A DNA stretch of 64,000 nt from Verrucomicrobiota bacterium (GCA_016871415.1 VHDL01000008.1:1-64000); one strand, 5' to 3'; numbered from the stretch's first letter, positions 1 through 7,519 are shown. Numbers and translations are program-made. The notes: generated by a model not told the origin, from the letters alone.

Positions 1-116
1 AGGGGCAGGGACAGGGGCAGGGGCAGGGACAGGGACAGGGACAGGGGCAGGGGCAGGGGCAGGGACAGGGGCAGGGGCAGGGGCAGGGGCAGGGGTAGGG
101 ACAGGGGCAGGGGTAG
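1..116. repeat. G-rich hexamer tandem array
   Basis: Nearly perfect run of GGGGCA and GGGACA hexamers, with two GGGGTA variants near its right end. G runs of three or four are separated by two or three bases, so the + strand could form G-quadruplexes. An inverted block of the same units (CCCCTGTCCCTGCCCC type) lies at 231-254. Related arrays sit at 5269-5290, 5400-5436 and 16641-16714. The array runs off the left edge of the window. No coding function is apparent. Confidence 0.9.
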
Positions 117-119
117 GGC

Positions 120-156
120 GGCCGAGAGGCAAGAGGTGCGCCCGTGCCCACGTGTC
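120..156. repeat. Dispersed 37-bp repeat, copy 1
   Basis: This stretch, from GGCCGAGAGGCAAGAGG to CCCACGTGTC, recurs almost without change at 5637-5674 in the other repeat-rich gap. In both places it adjoins GGGCAGGG-type sequence, so the arrays and this block seem to travel together. No open frame of interest crosses it. Confidence 0.85.
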
Positions 157-162
157 CCTCTT

Positions 163-198
163 CCATTCAGCCCTCCATTCAGCCCTCCATTCAGCCCT
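163..198. repeat. 12-bp tandem repeat, three copies
   Basis: Three perfect head-to-tail copies of CCATTCAGCCCT at 163-174, 175-186 and 187-198. It lies between the dispersed repeat and the 3' end of the NosR-ApbE gene. The short rightward open frame that spans it has the composition of repeat translation and is not called. Confidence 0.9.
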
Positions 199-230
199 AA
201 ACGCAGCCTTCCATCATCGCTTCATTCCTG

Positions 231-254
231 CCCCTGCCCCTGTCCCTGCCCCTA
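231..254. repeat. Inverted block of the G-rich hexamer array
   Basis: CCTGCCCCTGTCCCTGCCCC-type sequence, the reverse complement of the units at 1-116. Together they form an inverted pair with about 115 nt between, so a long G/C hairpin is possible. It is just downstream of the stop codon of the leftward NosR-ApbE gene, so its transcript could fold there. Confidence 0.75.
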
Positions 255-267
255 ATAACTTAGACAA

Positions 268-2844
268 TCACCTTCTCCACACTTTGCCGTCGGTGGTGAC
301 GAGGATGACGTCGAGTTTCTCGCGCTCCGCAATCTGCCTGGCCTTGTCGAAGCCGGCCGCCATAAGCGCGGTCGACCAACCATCCGCGACGACGCAGCTT
401 GAGGCGTAGACGGCCGCCATCTCCAAGGTGGGCGTGACGGGCTTGCCGGTGCGGGGAGAGAGGATGTGTCCGGCCTCGCGTCCCTCGAGCTTGCGACGGG
501 CGCGATAGAGTCCCGAGACCGCCAGTGCGCGGTCCTTGAGTTTCGGCGTGTCGAGCTGGCGCCCGGGATTCATGGGATCTTCGACGCCGACCCGCCAGCT
601 GCCGGCGGCGAGAAGTTCGCCTCCGACTTCGATGAGAAATTCGTCGTGGCCCTCCGCCTTGAGGATCTGCGCAAGGCGGTCCGCTGCGTGGCCCTGGAGC
701 AGCGAGCCCAGGTCGAGGGCCGTGCGCGGGTGCTTCTTCGCCAGCGTGAGCGCCTTGGTGTCGGTGACGAGATTGGTCCAGCCGACCGCGGGCAGGACCG
801 TCGCGATCTCCGCGTCCGTCGGTGCCGTGGCGCGCTTGCCCGAAGGTCCGTAGCCCCAGAGGTCGAGCAGCGGCGCCACCGTGAGGTCGTAGTCGCCGCC
901 GGTGGCCTCGCCGAGCCGTCGTCCGAGCAGCACCAGTTGCATCAGTTCATCCGTGATGCCGAAAGGCCGGAGGGTGCCCCGTGCGTTGAAGTCATGGGTG
1001 CCCGAGGAGTCGCGCCAGTGAGAGAGCGAGAACTCCACGCGCCCGGCCTCCGCCTCCAGCTCGCGCTTGAGGATGTCGACGTCGAAGCCGTCGCCGCGCA
1101 CCTTGACCGTCCACGTCGTGCCGAAGGCGGCGCCATGGATCTCGGTCACCGTCGGGGACGGGGGTTCGGGCAGCGACGCTTCGGGCCGGGCCCAGACCAG
1201 GGCGCCACCCACGGTGAGCAGCGCCAGCGCCACGCCGTCGCGACGGGTGAAGCCCTCGTCCGAGGCGGTCGTGCGGACGAACTTCAGAAGCGCACCGGTG
1301 GGGCACCCATATTTGCAATAGGCCTGGGGGATGAAGACCGAGGCCCCCAGCCCGAGGACCGCCAGCCCGAGTGGGATGGAGGCTGAAATCCCCAGAATCC
1401 AGGCATCGAAGGGTTCGACCCGGTTGAGGTCGAAGGCGGGCAGGGCCAGGGCGATCAGAAAGGCCGCTCCGAGGCTCCAAGAGGGCACTTTGGACAGCCA
1501 GGCGTGGGTCTTGCCTGTCAGGGGCCAGTGGAGGCTCCTGAAGCGCCCTAGGAGCTCCTGGGCGGCCCCGTGGGGGCAGACATGGTAGCAATAAATCTGC
1601 TTACGGGTCGCCCAGGGCACCAGGAGGGCGATCGCCCCCAGCACGACCAGTTCGGGGGCGGCTTTCCAGGGCAGGCCGTGCCGCGCCCAGCCGGAGTAGA
1701 GTCCGAGTGAGACCAGCTGGCCGAGCCAGAGGCCCGTGCCACCGACCAGCGCCACCTGCCAGACCGTCCGGAGCCAAGGTTTTCCGTTCAGCCGCGTGAA
1801 CGCCATTGCCAGCGCGCCGAGCAGCAGCAGGCCGGCGGCGGCGCGACGCACCCAGGTCACACGTTCCTCCTTGGCCGCGGCGGCGGCGCGGCGGTCATCG
1901 GCGAACCTGCGGCGCAACCCTTCCGCGACCGCGAAGCTCGTCATCGTCGCGCCCGCTACGCCTTCCAGTCCGGCCTGGTTGAAGTCGAGCGTCGCCCACT
2001 GTTCGACGTCCCATTTCGCCAGCGAGGCGAGGTAGGCCGGGTCTTCCTTCACCCGACGCACGTAATCGGCGGTGTCGTAGGTCGAGCGGATGAGCACCTG
2101 GCGGATCGTGCGGGCGTCCGGCGCGACCGCCGCGAGCGTGTCCGTCGGCCCCGCGTAGCCCGTGGCCTCGTCGCCCGAGGGGGACGTGCGCACGAGGAAG
2201 CCAAGCGTGGAGCCCGCGGCGTCCCTGACCCGATGCCAGCCGAGGCGCGGTGAGCCGCTTTCGAGCGCGGCCGCGTCCGTGAAGCCGGCGGCCTTCGCCT
2301 CCTCGACCGAGAGCGGCGTGGGGAAGCGCAGCGAGGCGTAGGTGCCGGACAGCCGCTGCTGGACGGATTCCGCGACCGCGTAGGCTGTGAGCGTCGAGCC
2401 GGCGATCCCTTCGAGCTTCGGGGCCGGGCGCGTGCGGGGCGTCCAGCCCGTGAACGAGGTCGCGAAGGCCGGGTCGGACTTCAGCTGCGCGACGTGGGCC
2501 GCCGTGTCCTCGCTCGAGAGGATGCGGATGCCGAGCACCCGGTCGTCGTTGTCGAGCGCCACGAGCACGTTGGTCGGGCCGGAGTAGCCCACGATGCGGT
2601 CGGCCTCCGGCGAAGTCGTGACCAGACGCCCAACCCGGTTGCCGAAGGCGTCGAGTGCGAGCACCGAGCGGTCCGCCGCGGCCTTGAGCCGGGAGGCGTC
2701 AGGGAAGAACGCGCGCGCCTGGGCCAGCGAGAGCGCTGGCGGGTCGCCCGCCGCCGGGTCCGAGGCATGAAGCAGGAAGGCCGCCGCGCCGAGCGCAAGC
2801 GGCCTCCAGAGGCGGGCGAGCCAGGCCTGGGCGCCCGAGGCCAT
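268..2844 (-). CDS. NosR-like membrane electron-transfer protein with two FMN-binding domains and fused ApbE flavinyltransferase
   Basis: 858 residues. Seen: N-terminal hydrophobic segment (about 13-26); two FMN-binding domains (about 80-165 and 215-310) with putative flavinylation motifs AGSTLT (Thr153) and AGATMT (Thr302); about five membrane segments (334-550); two CxxxCP motifs (C419/C423 in CYHVCPHG, C510/C514 in CKYGCPTG); and a full ApbE domain (about 565-858) with DLGSLLQGHAADR and GHILSPRTGKPV. Known: ApbE enzymes attach FMN covalently to Thr in such domains, and NosR/RnfG-type proteins move electrons across the membrane to extracytoplasmic acceptors. Inferred: the protein flavinylates itself. 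Its start lies 3 nt after the stop of the exported FAD oxidoreductase gene, which suggests shared expression and possibly an electron partner. The whole architecture is clear but the partner and the donor are not. Confidence 0.85.
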   Translation of the reverse strand: MASGAQAWLARLWRPLALGAAAFLLHASDPAAGDPPALSLAQARAFFPDASRLKAAADRSVLALDAFGNRVGRLVTTSPEADRIVGYSGPTNVLVALDNDDRVLGIRILSSEDTAAHVAQLKSDPAFATSFTGWTPRTRPAPKLEGIAGSTLTAYAVAESVQQRLSGTYASLRFPTPLSVEEAKAAGFTDAAALESGSPRLGWHRVRDAAGSTLGFLVRTSPSGDEATGYAGPTDTLAAVAPDARTIRQVLIRSTYDTADYVRRVKEDPAYLASLAKWDVEQWATLDFNQAGLEGVAGATMTSFAVAEGLRRRFADDRRAAAAAKEERVTWVRRAAAGLLLLGALAMAFTRLNGKPWLRTVWQVALVGGTGLWLGQLVSLGLYSGWARHGLPWKAAPELVVLGAIALLVPWATRKQIYCYHVCPHGAAQELLGRFRSLHWPLTGKTHAWLSKVPSWSLGAAFLIALALPAFDLNRVEPFDAWILGISASIPLGLAVLGLGASVFIPQAYCKYGCPTGALLKFVRTTASDEGFTRRDGVALALLTVGGALVWARPEASLPEPPSPTVTEIHGAAFGTTWTVKVRGDGFDVDILKRELEAEAGRVEFSLSHWRDSSGTHDFNARGTLRPFGITDELMQLVLLGRRLGEATGGDYDLTVAPLLDLWGYGPSGKRATAPTDAEIATVLPAVGWTNLVTDTKALTLAKKHPRTALDLGSLLQGHAADRLAQILKAEGHDEFLIEVGGELLAAGSWRVGVEDPMNPGRQLDTPKLKDRALAVSGLYRARRKLEGREAGHILSPRTGKPVTPTLEMAAVYASSCVVADGWSTALMAAGFDKARQIAEREKLDVILVTTDGKVWRR

Positions 2845-2847
2845 CGC

Positions 2848-5205
2848 TCAGTTCACCGGGACCAGCTGCACCAGGTCGGCGTGCACGTTGCCCTTCACGC
2901 CGGTGGTGGAGAGCACGACCGCGTGCTCACCGGCGGTGAAGTCGTAGGCGCCGATGACCATGGGCTTCTCCAGTTCGCCGTGCGTCTGGTCGATGCGCTT
3001 CTCGACCGGCTTGGCACTGGCGCGTTCGAGGATGACGAGCGCGTTGGGCGAGCGGTTCTCGTGGCCCGTGAAGTGCACACGCAGTTCGTAGCGTCCCGCC
3101 TTGGGCACGTTGAGCGTGAAGCGCGCGGTGTTGGCGCCTTTGCCCGCGTAGTGGTAGCCGATGCCGTAGTGGGGCAGCCCTTCGCCCTTGGTCCACTTGC
3201 CCGTGAACTTGGCGTCGGAGTCGTCGGCTACCACGCCAGGCATCTTCTTGAGCAGGGCCAGCTCGTGCTCGCCCATCTTCTCGGGCGCGGCGTCGCCATG
3301 CAGGTCGCGGTTCATGCGGCCGACCGGCAGCGCCTTGAAGTCGGCGATCGAGCCGTCGAGCCGCAGGGAGGCGGCGAGGGAGTCGCGGCGCATGCGGCCG
3401 GGCTGCTCGAGGAGCTGCAGCAGTTCGGCGAGGTGCTTCTCATAGACGCCGCGGGGCGTGGTGCCTTCGCGCACGGCCAGGTAGGCGGCCTTGCCGACGA
3501 CTTCGCCCATCATGCCGATGGTGCGCATCACGCGCACCGTGCCGAGGGCCTCATGGGTGACGGAGATGTGCCGTCCGGCCATGAACAGATTGGGGATGTT
3601 GCGGGAGTAGAACAGGCGGTAGGGCAGCGGGTAGCCGTTGCGGCGGTCGACCGCGGCCTTGCCCTCGGCGCCGCGGGCGCCGAAGGCCGCGCGGGAGATG
3701 AAGGGGTTGTCCGGGAACTTGGCGGCGTACTGCTCGCGCGGGTAGTGGAGGTCGATGTCCCAGGTGGTGGGCACCGTGCCGTCGGGGAACTCGCGCTTGG
3801 CGACGATGTCGGGGCCGGTCAGCACGATGTCGCCGCGCAGCAGGCGGGATTCGCGGGGCCCGCCCACGTGCGAGGCCCACTTGAGGGCGGCGTTGGCGTG
3901 GCGGTCCTTGTCCTGGCCGGTCTTGAGCGCGGAGAAGGCTCCGTACATCGCGCGGAGGTTCCAGTCGCGAATCAGCTCCAGGTCCTTGATCGGGTCCTTG
4001 TCGAAGCCCGATTCCCAGAACCACTCGGCCTTGTAGAACGGCTTGTCCTCGAGGAACGACTTCGAGCGCTGCAGGGTCGGGAAGTCGCCCATCTCGAGGG
4101 GCAGCGCCCAGGGCGTGGCCGGCCAGGCCTGGGGCGTGGCCTCGTTCTGGTAGAACCACATGTTGGACATGCCCATGCGTCCCTTGGGTTCGATCTCGAG
4201 GTCCGCGCCGGCCGCCGCGCCGAGGTGGCCGTGGCCGGTGGTGTCGGCGAAGAACTTGCCGCGGAAGACGCGCTGGCGGCCCGTGCGGGTGTCGATGGCG
4301 GTCACCGAGGCGATGCGGCCGTCCTTCATCGTCACGCCGGTGGCGTAGTGGTTGAGGAAGAGCGAGACGGTCTTCTCGGCGCGCACGACGCGCTCCTTGA
4401 GGTCGTCGGCGAAGGAGTCGACGCGGCCGGGGCTGTCGGGGGCGCGGTCGGCGATCTCCTCGATCATCTCGCCGAGGTGCGGGAACTTGCCGCGCATGGT
4501 GCCTCCCATGGCCCAGACGCCGATCTCGGAGCTGCCGTTGCCGCCGAGCACGGGGCGGTCCTGGATGAGGGCCACGCGAAGCGACTGACGGGCCGCGGAA
4601 AGGGTGGCGCCGAGGCCGCCGTAGCCGCCGCCGACGACCACGAGGTCGAATTCACCGGCGTCCTCCGGGCCGTCGGGATTGATGAAGCCGTGGCGATACT
4701 TCTCGAGGCCCTGAGCGGCGTCCGGCGGAGTCGAGGCATCGGTGGTCAGCACGATGGCGTCGACGCGTCCGTCGAAGCCGGTCAGGTCATGCAGGGCCAG
4801 CCTGTGCTCGCCTGCGGTGAGGGAGATCTTGCCGCCGTCCTGCCAGTGCCAGTCGGCGCCCTTGGTGCCGAACTCGGTCTCGAGGGCGCGTCCGTTGATG
4901 ACGACCTGGAAGCGACCGGGGGCGCCGGGGGCCTTCCACGGGGCGACCCAGTCCTTGGTGCGCACCCAGACGCGATATTCTCCGGCGACGGGGGCCCGGA
5001 AGGCACCCGTGGCGTCGGCCACCGGCCGTCCCAGGCCATGGGCCAGAAGGTAGGGCGACCCGACGATGTGGGTGAAGTGGGTGTCGAGCTTCCACCCGCC
5101 GTGCTGGTCGAGGGATTCGGCCTCGATGAAGACCGTCTCGGCACGGAGGGCGGAGACGGTGAAGAGGAGGGATAGGCTGGTCAGGCCGAGCAGACGGGGA
5201 ATCAT
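2848..5205 (-). CDS. Exported FAD-dependent oxidoreductase with flanking beta-sandwich domains
   Basis: 785 residues. Seen: Sec-type signal peptide (about 1-22, ending SALRAE); an N-terminal beta-rich region (about 25-155) that looks like a carbohydrate-binding or golvesin-like sandwich; a dinucleotide-binding motif GGGYGGLG (192-199) that opens the FAD_oxidored-type core (about 186-620); and a second beta-sandwich at the C-terminus (about 655-785). Known: this family is common in Verrucomicrobiota and Planctomycetota and is usually annotated only as FAD-dependent oxidoreductase; the substrates are mostly unknown. It is the first gene of a two-gene leftward unit with the NosR-ApbE protein. 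A carbohydrate-type substrate is a guess based on the flanking domains. Confidence 0.8.
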   Translation of the reverse strand: MIPRLLGLTSLSLLFTVSALRAETVFIEAESLDQHGGWKLDTHFTHIVGSPYLLAHGLGRPVADATGAFRAPVAGEYRVWVRTKDWVAPWKAPGAPGRFQVVINGRALETEFGTKGADWHWQDGGKISLTAGEHRLALHDLTGFDGRVDAIVLTTDASTPPDAAQGLEKYRHGFINPDGPEDAGEFDLVVVGGGYGGLGATLSAARQSLRVALIQDRPVLGGNGSSEIGVWAMGGTMRGKFPHLGEMIEEIADRAPDSPGRVDSFADDLKERVVRAEKTVSLFLNHYATGVTMKDGRIASVTAIDTRTGRQRVFRGKFFADTTGHGHLGAAAGADLEIEPKGRMGMSNMWFYQNEATPQAWPATPWALPLEMGDFPTLQRSKSFLEDKPFYKAEWFWESGFDKDPIKDLELIRDWNLRAMYGAFSALKTGQDKDRHANAALKWASHVGGPRESRLLRGDIVLTGPDIVAKREFPDGTVPTTWDIDLHYPREQYAAKFPDNPFISRAAFGARGAEGKAAVDRRNGYPLPYRLFYSRNIPNLFMAGRHISVTHEALGTVRVMRTIGMMGEVVGKAAYLAVREGTTPRGVYEKHLAELLQLLEQPGRMRRDSLAASLRLDGSIADFKALPVGRMNRDLHGDAAPEKMGEHELALLKKMPGVVADDSDAKFTGKWTKGEGLPHYGIGYHYAGKGANTARFTLNVPKAGRYELRVHFTGHENRSPNALVILERASAKPVEKRIDQTHGELEKPMVIGAYDFTAGEHAVVLSTTGVKGNVHADLVQLVPVN

Positions 5206-5439
5206 GCTCCGATTAGATGGCCGAAGGGCGGGGGAGTTCCAGCCAGATGTGGGTGCTTAGAGGGAGATGGGGGCAGGGACAGGGACAGGGAGATGACAGA
5301 TGACGGATGACGGATGGCTGAATCGATGACAGATCCGCAGCGGATCATCCGGTCTTGGGTAAGGCCGACGCAGGGCGGCCGAGGGTAGGGGCTGACTTCG
5401 AGGGACAGGGGCAGGGACAGGGGCGGGGACAGTGGGAGA

Positions 5440-5558
5440 GGTAGGGCGGCCATTGCCATGGCCGCCGTTCGCCGAGGCAGGCGAGTCGCGCCGGGCAAGT
5501 CGACCGACCTGCCCGGCGCCCGTAGGCCCACGGACGTGATGGCAATCACGTCCCTACC
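5440..5558. repeat. 119-bp element with terminal inverted repeats and three hairpins
   Basis: Bounded by GGTAGGG (5440-5446) and its inverse CCCTACC (5552-5558). Inside are three perfect hairpins: GGCGGCCAT/ATGGCCGCC (5445-5453, 5458-5466), GCGCCGGGCA/TGCCCGGCGC (5488-5497, 5510-5519) and GGACGTGAT/ATCACGTCC (5532-5540, 5545-5553). The first and third have 4-nt loops, TGCC and GGCA, which are reverse complements of each other. No transposase is nearby. It looks like a miniature intergenic repeat unit, perhaps mobilised in trans. Confidence 0.7.
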
Positions 5559-5636
5559 GGCGCGGCATGGCCGCGGGGACAGGGGCAGTTGAGGTGCAAA
5601 GGCGAGATGGAGAGGGGGTATCCACTGGGGGCAGGG

Positions 5637-5674
5637 CAGCCGAGAGGCAAGAGGTGCGCCCGTGCCCACGTGTC
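5637..5674. repeat. Dispersed 37-bp repeat, copy 2
   Basis: Matches 120-156 almost exactly. Here the terminal part (CCGTGCCCACGTGTC) is immediately repeated at 5676-5690, which gives a local tandem duplication that copy 1 lacks. It lies downstream of the leftward small-protein gene that ends at 5741. Confidence 0.85.
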
Positions 5675-5702
5675 ACCGTGCCCACGTGTCCCCTGATGCA
5701 GC

Positions 5703-5724
5703 GGCTGACCGAGGGCGGTCAGCC
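5703..5724 (-). terminator. Hairpin after the small-protein operon
   Basis: GGCTGACC and GGTCAGCC form an 8-bp stem around a 6-nt loop, 17 nt beyond the stop codon at 5741. There is no clear U tract in the leftward transcript, so termination is uncertain. The following CCCTACC matches the end of the 119-bp element, so this may instead be a fragment of the same repeat family. Confidence 0.4.
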
Positions 5725-5740
5725 CTACCTGCGCCTCGGC

Positions 5741-6310
5741 TTACTTCTTCTTCCCCTGCTGCATCCGTTCCCGGAAGCGTTCGGCTTGGGCGTCGAGGAT
5801 GGTGTCTACGTCCTTGGCCTCGAGGGAACCGTCGGCGGCCATGACCGCCTTCTTCTGGGCTTCGCGCAGGTCGCCGAAGAGGGCCTGAAAATCCTGGGCT
5901 GCGTCACGCTTCTCGTTTTCCGAGGCGTATTCGAGACGCTTCCGCAGGTCGCTCATCTTGGTGAAAATCTCCCGCACGCTTTCATCCTGGAAGGCTTTCA
6001 TGGAGGCCGCGCGGAACTTGGCCATCACTTCCGGAGCCACGCCCTCGACGTCGGGAAGCATCCCCTGTCCGCCCTTGAAGCGGCCGCCGAACTGACCTTT
6101 CGGGGCTTCGCCCTTGGGCGCCTCAGGGGCGGGTGCGGCGGGCTGTTCGAGCGGGGCGGCCGCGACGGTCTTGACGGGAGCGGCCGGCTCGCGCGCCTCG
6201 ATCTTGGCTGACTTCGTCTCGGCGGGCGCGGCAGGGCGCACGGCGATGTAGGTGGCGGCGCTGCCCAGGGCGGCGGCCATGATCAGGGGGAGGATTTCGC
6301 GGAATGACAT
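5741..6310 (-). CDS. Small exported or membrane-anchored helical protein, family member A
   Basis: 189 residues, function unknown. Seen: an N-terminal hydrophobic segment (about 6-24), an Ala/Pro/Lys-rich linker (about 25-85), then a mostly helical charged domain (about 88-185) that opens with an EGVAPEVMAKF motif. That motif and the EK-rich helix after it recur in the proteins at 6335-6877 and 7055-7453. It ends with a Lys-rich tail. It lies 24 nt downstream of member B and probably shares its transcript. The shape recalls periplasmic Spy/CpxP-like helical proteins, but no LTxxQ motif is evident, so no function is assigned. Confidence 0.75.
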   Translation of the reverse strand: MSFREILPLIMAAALGSAATYIAVRPAAPAETKSAKIEAREPAAPVKTVAAAPLEQPAAPAPEAPKGEAPKGQFGGRFKGGQGMLPDVEGVAPEVMAKFRAASMKAFQDESVREIFTKMSDLRKRLEYASENEKRDAAQDFQALFGDLREAQKKAVMAADGSLEAKDVDTILDAQAERFRERMQQGKKK

Positions 6311-6334
6311 GGTGTTATGCGGGTGAAATTTCGG

Positions 6335-6877
6335 TCACTTCTTTTCCTCGGGCTTCTTCTCGCCGAAGGGGAACGGTTTCGGGGGAGTCTTGCCCTTCGG
6401 CGCATCCTTGCCCTTGGCGGCCTTGGCGGCTTCCGCGCGTTCGCGGTTGATGTTCTCGATTTCGGCGAACACCCGGTCGACCGCGCCCTTCTCGATGGCG
6501 GGGTCCGCGGCGATCATGGCCTCCTTGAGCGCTTTGCGCATGTCGTAGGTGGCGTTCTCGAAGTCCGTCCTCATGTCCTTCTTCTCCAGGGCCGAGGCGA
6601 ATTCAGTCTGCTCCTTGAGTTCAGCCAGCCGTTTGCGGGCCGCGGCGGCGCCGTCGCTCATGTAGGCCTTCGGGAGCTGCTCCCGGATCTTGGCCAGCTG
6701 CTCTTCGGATACCCCCTCGACCTTCTCCGGAACGAAGGGCGCCGCCTTGCCGGCGACTTTCTTGCCCGCCTTCTTCTTCGCGGCGGGCGGCTGGACCTGG
6801 GGCTTGGCGGGCTTGTCCTCAGCCGAAGCCAGGACGGCCAGGCACAGGGTGAGGACGGACAGGAACAGGGGCTTCAT
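6335..6877 (-). CDS. Small exported helical protein, family member B
   Basis: 180 residues from the ATG at 6877. A longer frame starts 7 codons upstream, but this ATG follows an AGGTG ribosome site and begins a clean signal peptide (MKPLFLSVLTLCLAVLASA). After it come a Lys/Pro/Ala linker and a helical domain with EGVSEEQLAKI (about residues 58-68), TEFASALEKKDM and KEAMIAADP segments that align with member A. The C-terminus is again Lys/Pro rich. No known function. Member A follows 24 nt later, so the two are likely cotranscribed from the promoter proposed at 6885-6914. Confidence 0.75.
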   Translation of the reverse strand: MKPLFLSVLTLCLAVLASAEDKPAKPQVQPPAAKKKAGKKVAGKAAPFVPEKVEGVSEEQLAKIREQLPKAYMSDGAAAARKRLAELKEQTEFASALEKKDMRTDFENATYDMRKALKEAMIAADPAIEKGAVDRVFAEIENINRERAEAAKAAKGKDAPKGKTPPKPFPFGEKKPEEKK

Positions 6878-6884
6878 GCTGCAC

Positions 6885-6914
6885 CTATAACACCGCACGA
6901 GTTGCGAAGTTCAA
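6885..6914 (-). promoter_or_regulatory. Candidate promoter of small-protein gene B
   Basis: On the leftward strand TTGAAC (6909-6914) is followed after 18 nt by TTATAG (6885-6890). The -10 element ends only 7 nt before the ATG at 6877, so the transcript would be leaderless or nearly so, although an AGGTG site overlaps this stretch. A similar arrangement, GTTTGAA then GTTAT, precedes gene C at 7474-7504. Confidence 0.4.
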
Positions 6915-7005
6915 ACGAATCGAGCCGAAAACGGCCGCATCGGGCCTTTTAACCTGATGGTCCTCCGGTCCGCTCCTCCGGTGCTCGCCGAGTGCCGATC
7001 CGGGC

Positions 7006-7034
7006 AAAAAAGAACCCCGGGGTCTCCGGGGTTC
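7006..7034 (-). terminator. Rho-independent terminator of small-protein gene C
   Basis: A perfect 9-bp stem GAACCCCGG/CCGGGGTTC (7012-7020, 7026-7034) with a 5-nt loop, followed on the leftward transcript by six U residues. It lies 20 nt after the stop codon at 7055 and separates gene C from genes B and A. Confidence 0.9.
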
Positions 7035-7054
7035 GTTCGTGGCTGAAGGAAGGA

Positions 7055-7453
7055 TTACTCTTTCTTCTTCTTCTTTTCTCCGCCCTTGCCGCCCTTGCCC
7101 TTGCCGGCCGCTTCGAGCTTGGCGAAGACTTCGGCGAGGGAGGCGTCGGCCTTGAGGACGGCGGCCTTGGTGGCTTCGCGGAGGGCCTTGCCGGCTTCCT
7201 TCTTCTCGTCTTCGGACTTGGCCTCGGCGAGCTTGGCTTTGGCGGCCTTGACGGCGTCGTCGGACTGGGCGGCCTTCATGGCGTCCTGGAACTTCTTCCA
7301 GGTGGCTTCGTCCACGCCTTCGGGGCGGGCCGAGCCCTTCTTTTCGCCCTTGCCTTCCTTCTTGGCAGGGGGCTGGCCTTCGGGCTTCTTTTCCTGGGCG
7401 GTGGCGACGCCGACCGAGAGGACGAGCGCGAGAATGGTGAGGAGGTGCTTCAT
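7055..7453 (-). CDS. Small exported helical protein, family member C
   Basis: 132 residues from the ATG at 7453. Upstream in-frame starts would put the signal peptide in the middle of the protein, so they are rejected. Seen: signal peptide ending about VGVATAQ, a Lys-rich linker, an EGVDEATWKKF motif (about 47-57), a helical region rich in Ala, Lys, Glu and Asp, and a Lys/Gly tail (KGGKGGEKKKKKE). It is the shortest of the related proteins and lacks the longer middle helix of A and B. It has its own terminator and a candidate promoter, so it is expressed as a single gene. Function unknown. Confidence 0.75.
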   Translation of the reverse strand: MKHLLTILALVLSVGVATAQEKKPEGQPPAKKEGKGEKKGSARPEGVDEATWKKFQDAMKAAQSDDAVKAAKAKLAEAKSEDEKKEAGKALREATKAAVLKADASLAEVFAKLEAAGKGKGGKGGEKKKKKE

Positions 7454-7473
7454 GTGTGTATGGGGATGCACCC

Positions 7474-7504
7474 ACATAACCCCCGAAGGACCGGGGAGTT
7501 TCAA
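7474..7504 (-). promoter_or_regulatory. Candidate promoter of small-protein gene C
   Basis: TTGAAA (7499-7504) and TTATGT (7474-7479) on the leftward strand, 19 nt apart, about 20 nt before the ATG at 7453. The GTTTGAA and GTTAT cores match those ahead of gene B. The spacing is slightly long for a sigma70-type promoter. Confidence 0.4.
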
Positions 7505-7519
7505 ACACTTATTTGATTT

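Larger units (their letters stand above)
5206..5740. other. 535-bp intergenic region made of repeats and hairpins
   Basis: No convincing gene. It contains GGGACA/GGGGCA arrays (5269-5290, 5400-5436, about 5576-5588), a short GATGACRGAT tandem (about 5291-5321), the 119-bp triple-hairpin unit (5440-5558), the second copy of the 37-bp dispersed repeat (5637-5674) and a GGCTGACC/GGTCAGCC hairpin (5703-5724). A leftward frame of about 155 codons covers much of it but is rich in Pro, Leu and Ser from C-rich repeats and is rejected. Confidence 0.8.

Noticed and set aside
1-116. G-rich arrays as a CRISPR array
   Set aside because: The units are 6 bp without unique spacers and no cas genes are present.
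152-409. Rightward 85-codon frame at the left edge
   Set aside because: It translates the 12-bp tandem repeat and then runs antisense to the NosR-ApbE gene.
2494-5175. Rightward open frame of about 890 codons opposite the FAD oxidoreductase
   Set aside because: It is an antisense frame in very GC-rich coding DNA, rich in Arg, Gly, Val and Ala, with no domain; the leftward gene has clear motifs.
5202-5669. Leftward 155-codon frame in the repeat region
   Set aside because: It translates G/C-rich repeats and hairpins into Pro, Leu, Ser and Arg runs and has no ribosome site.
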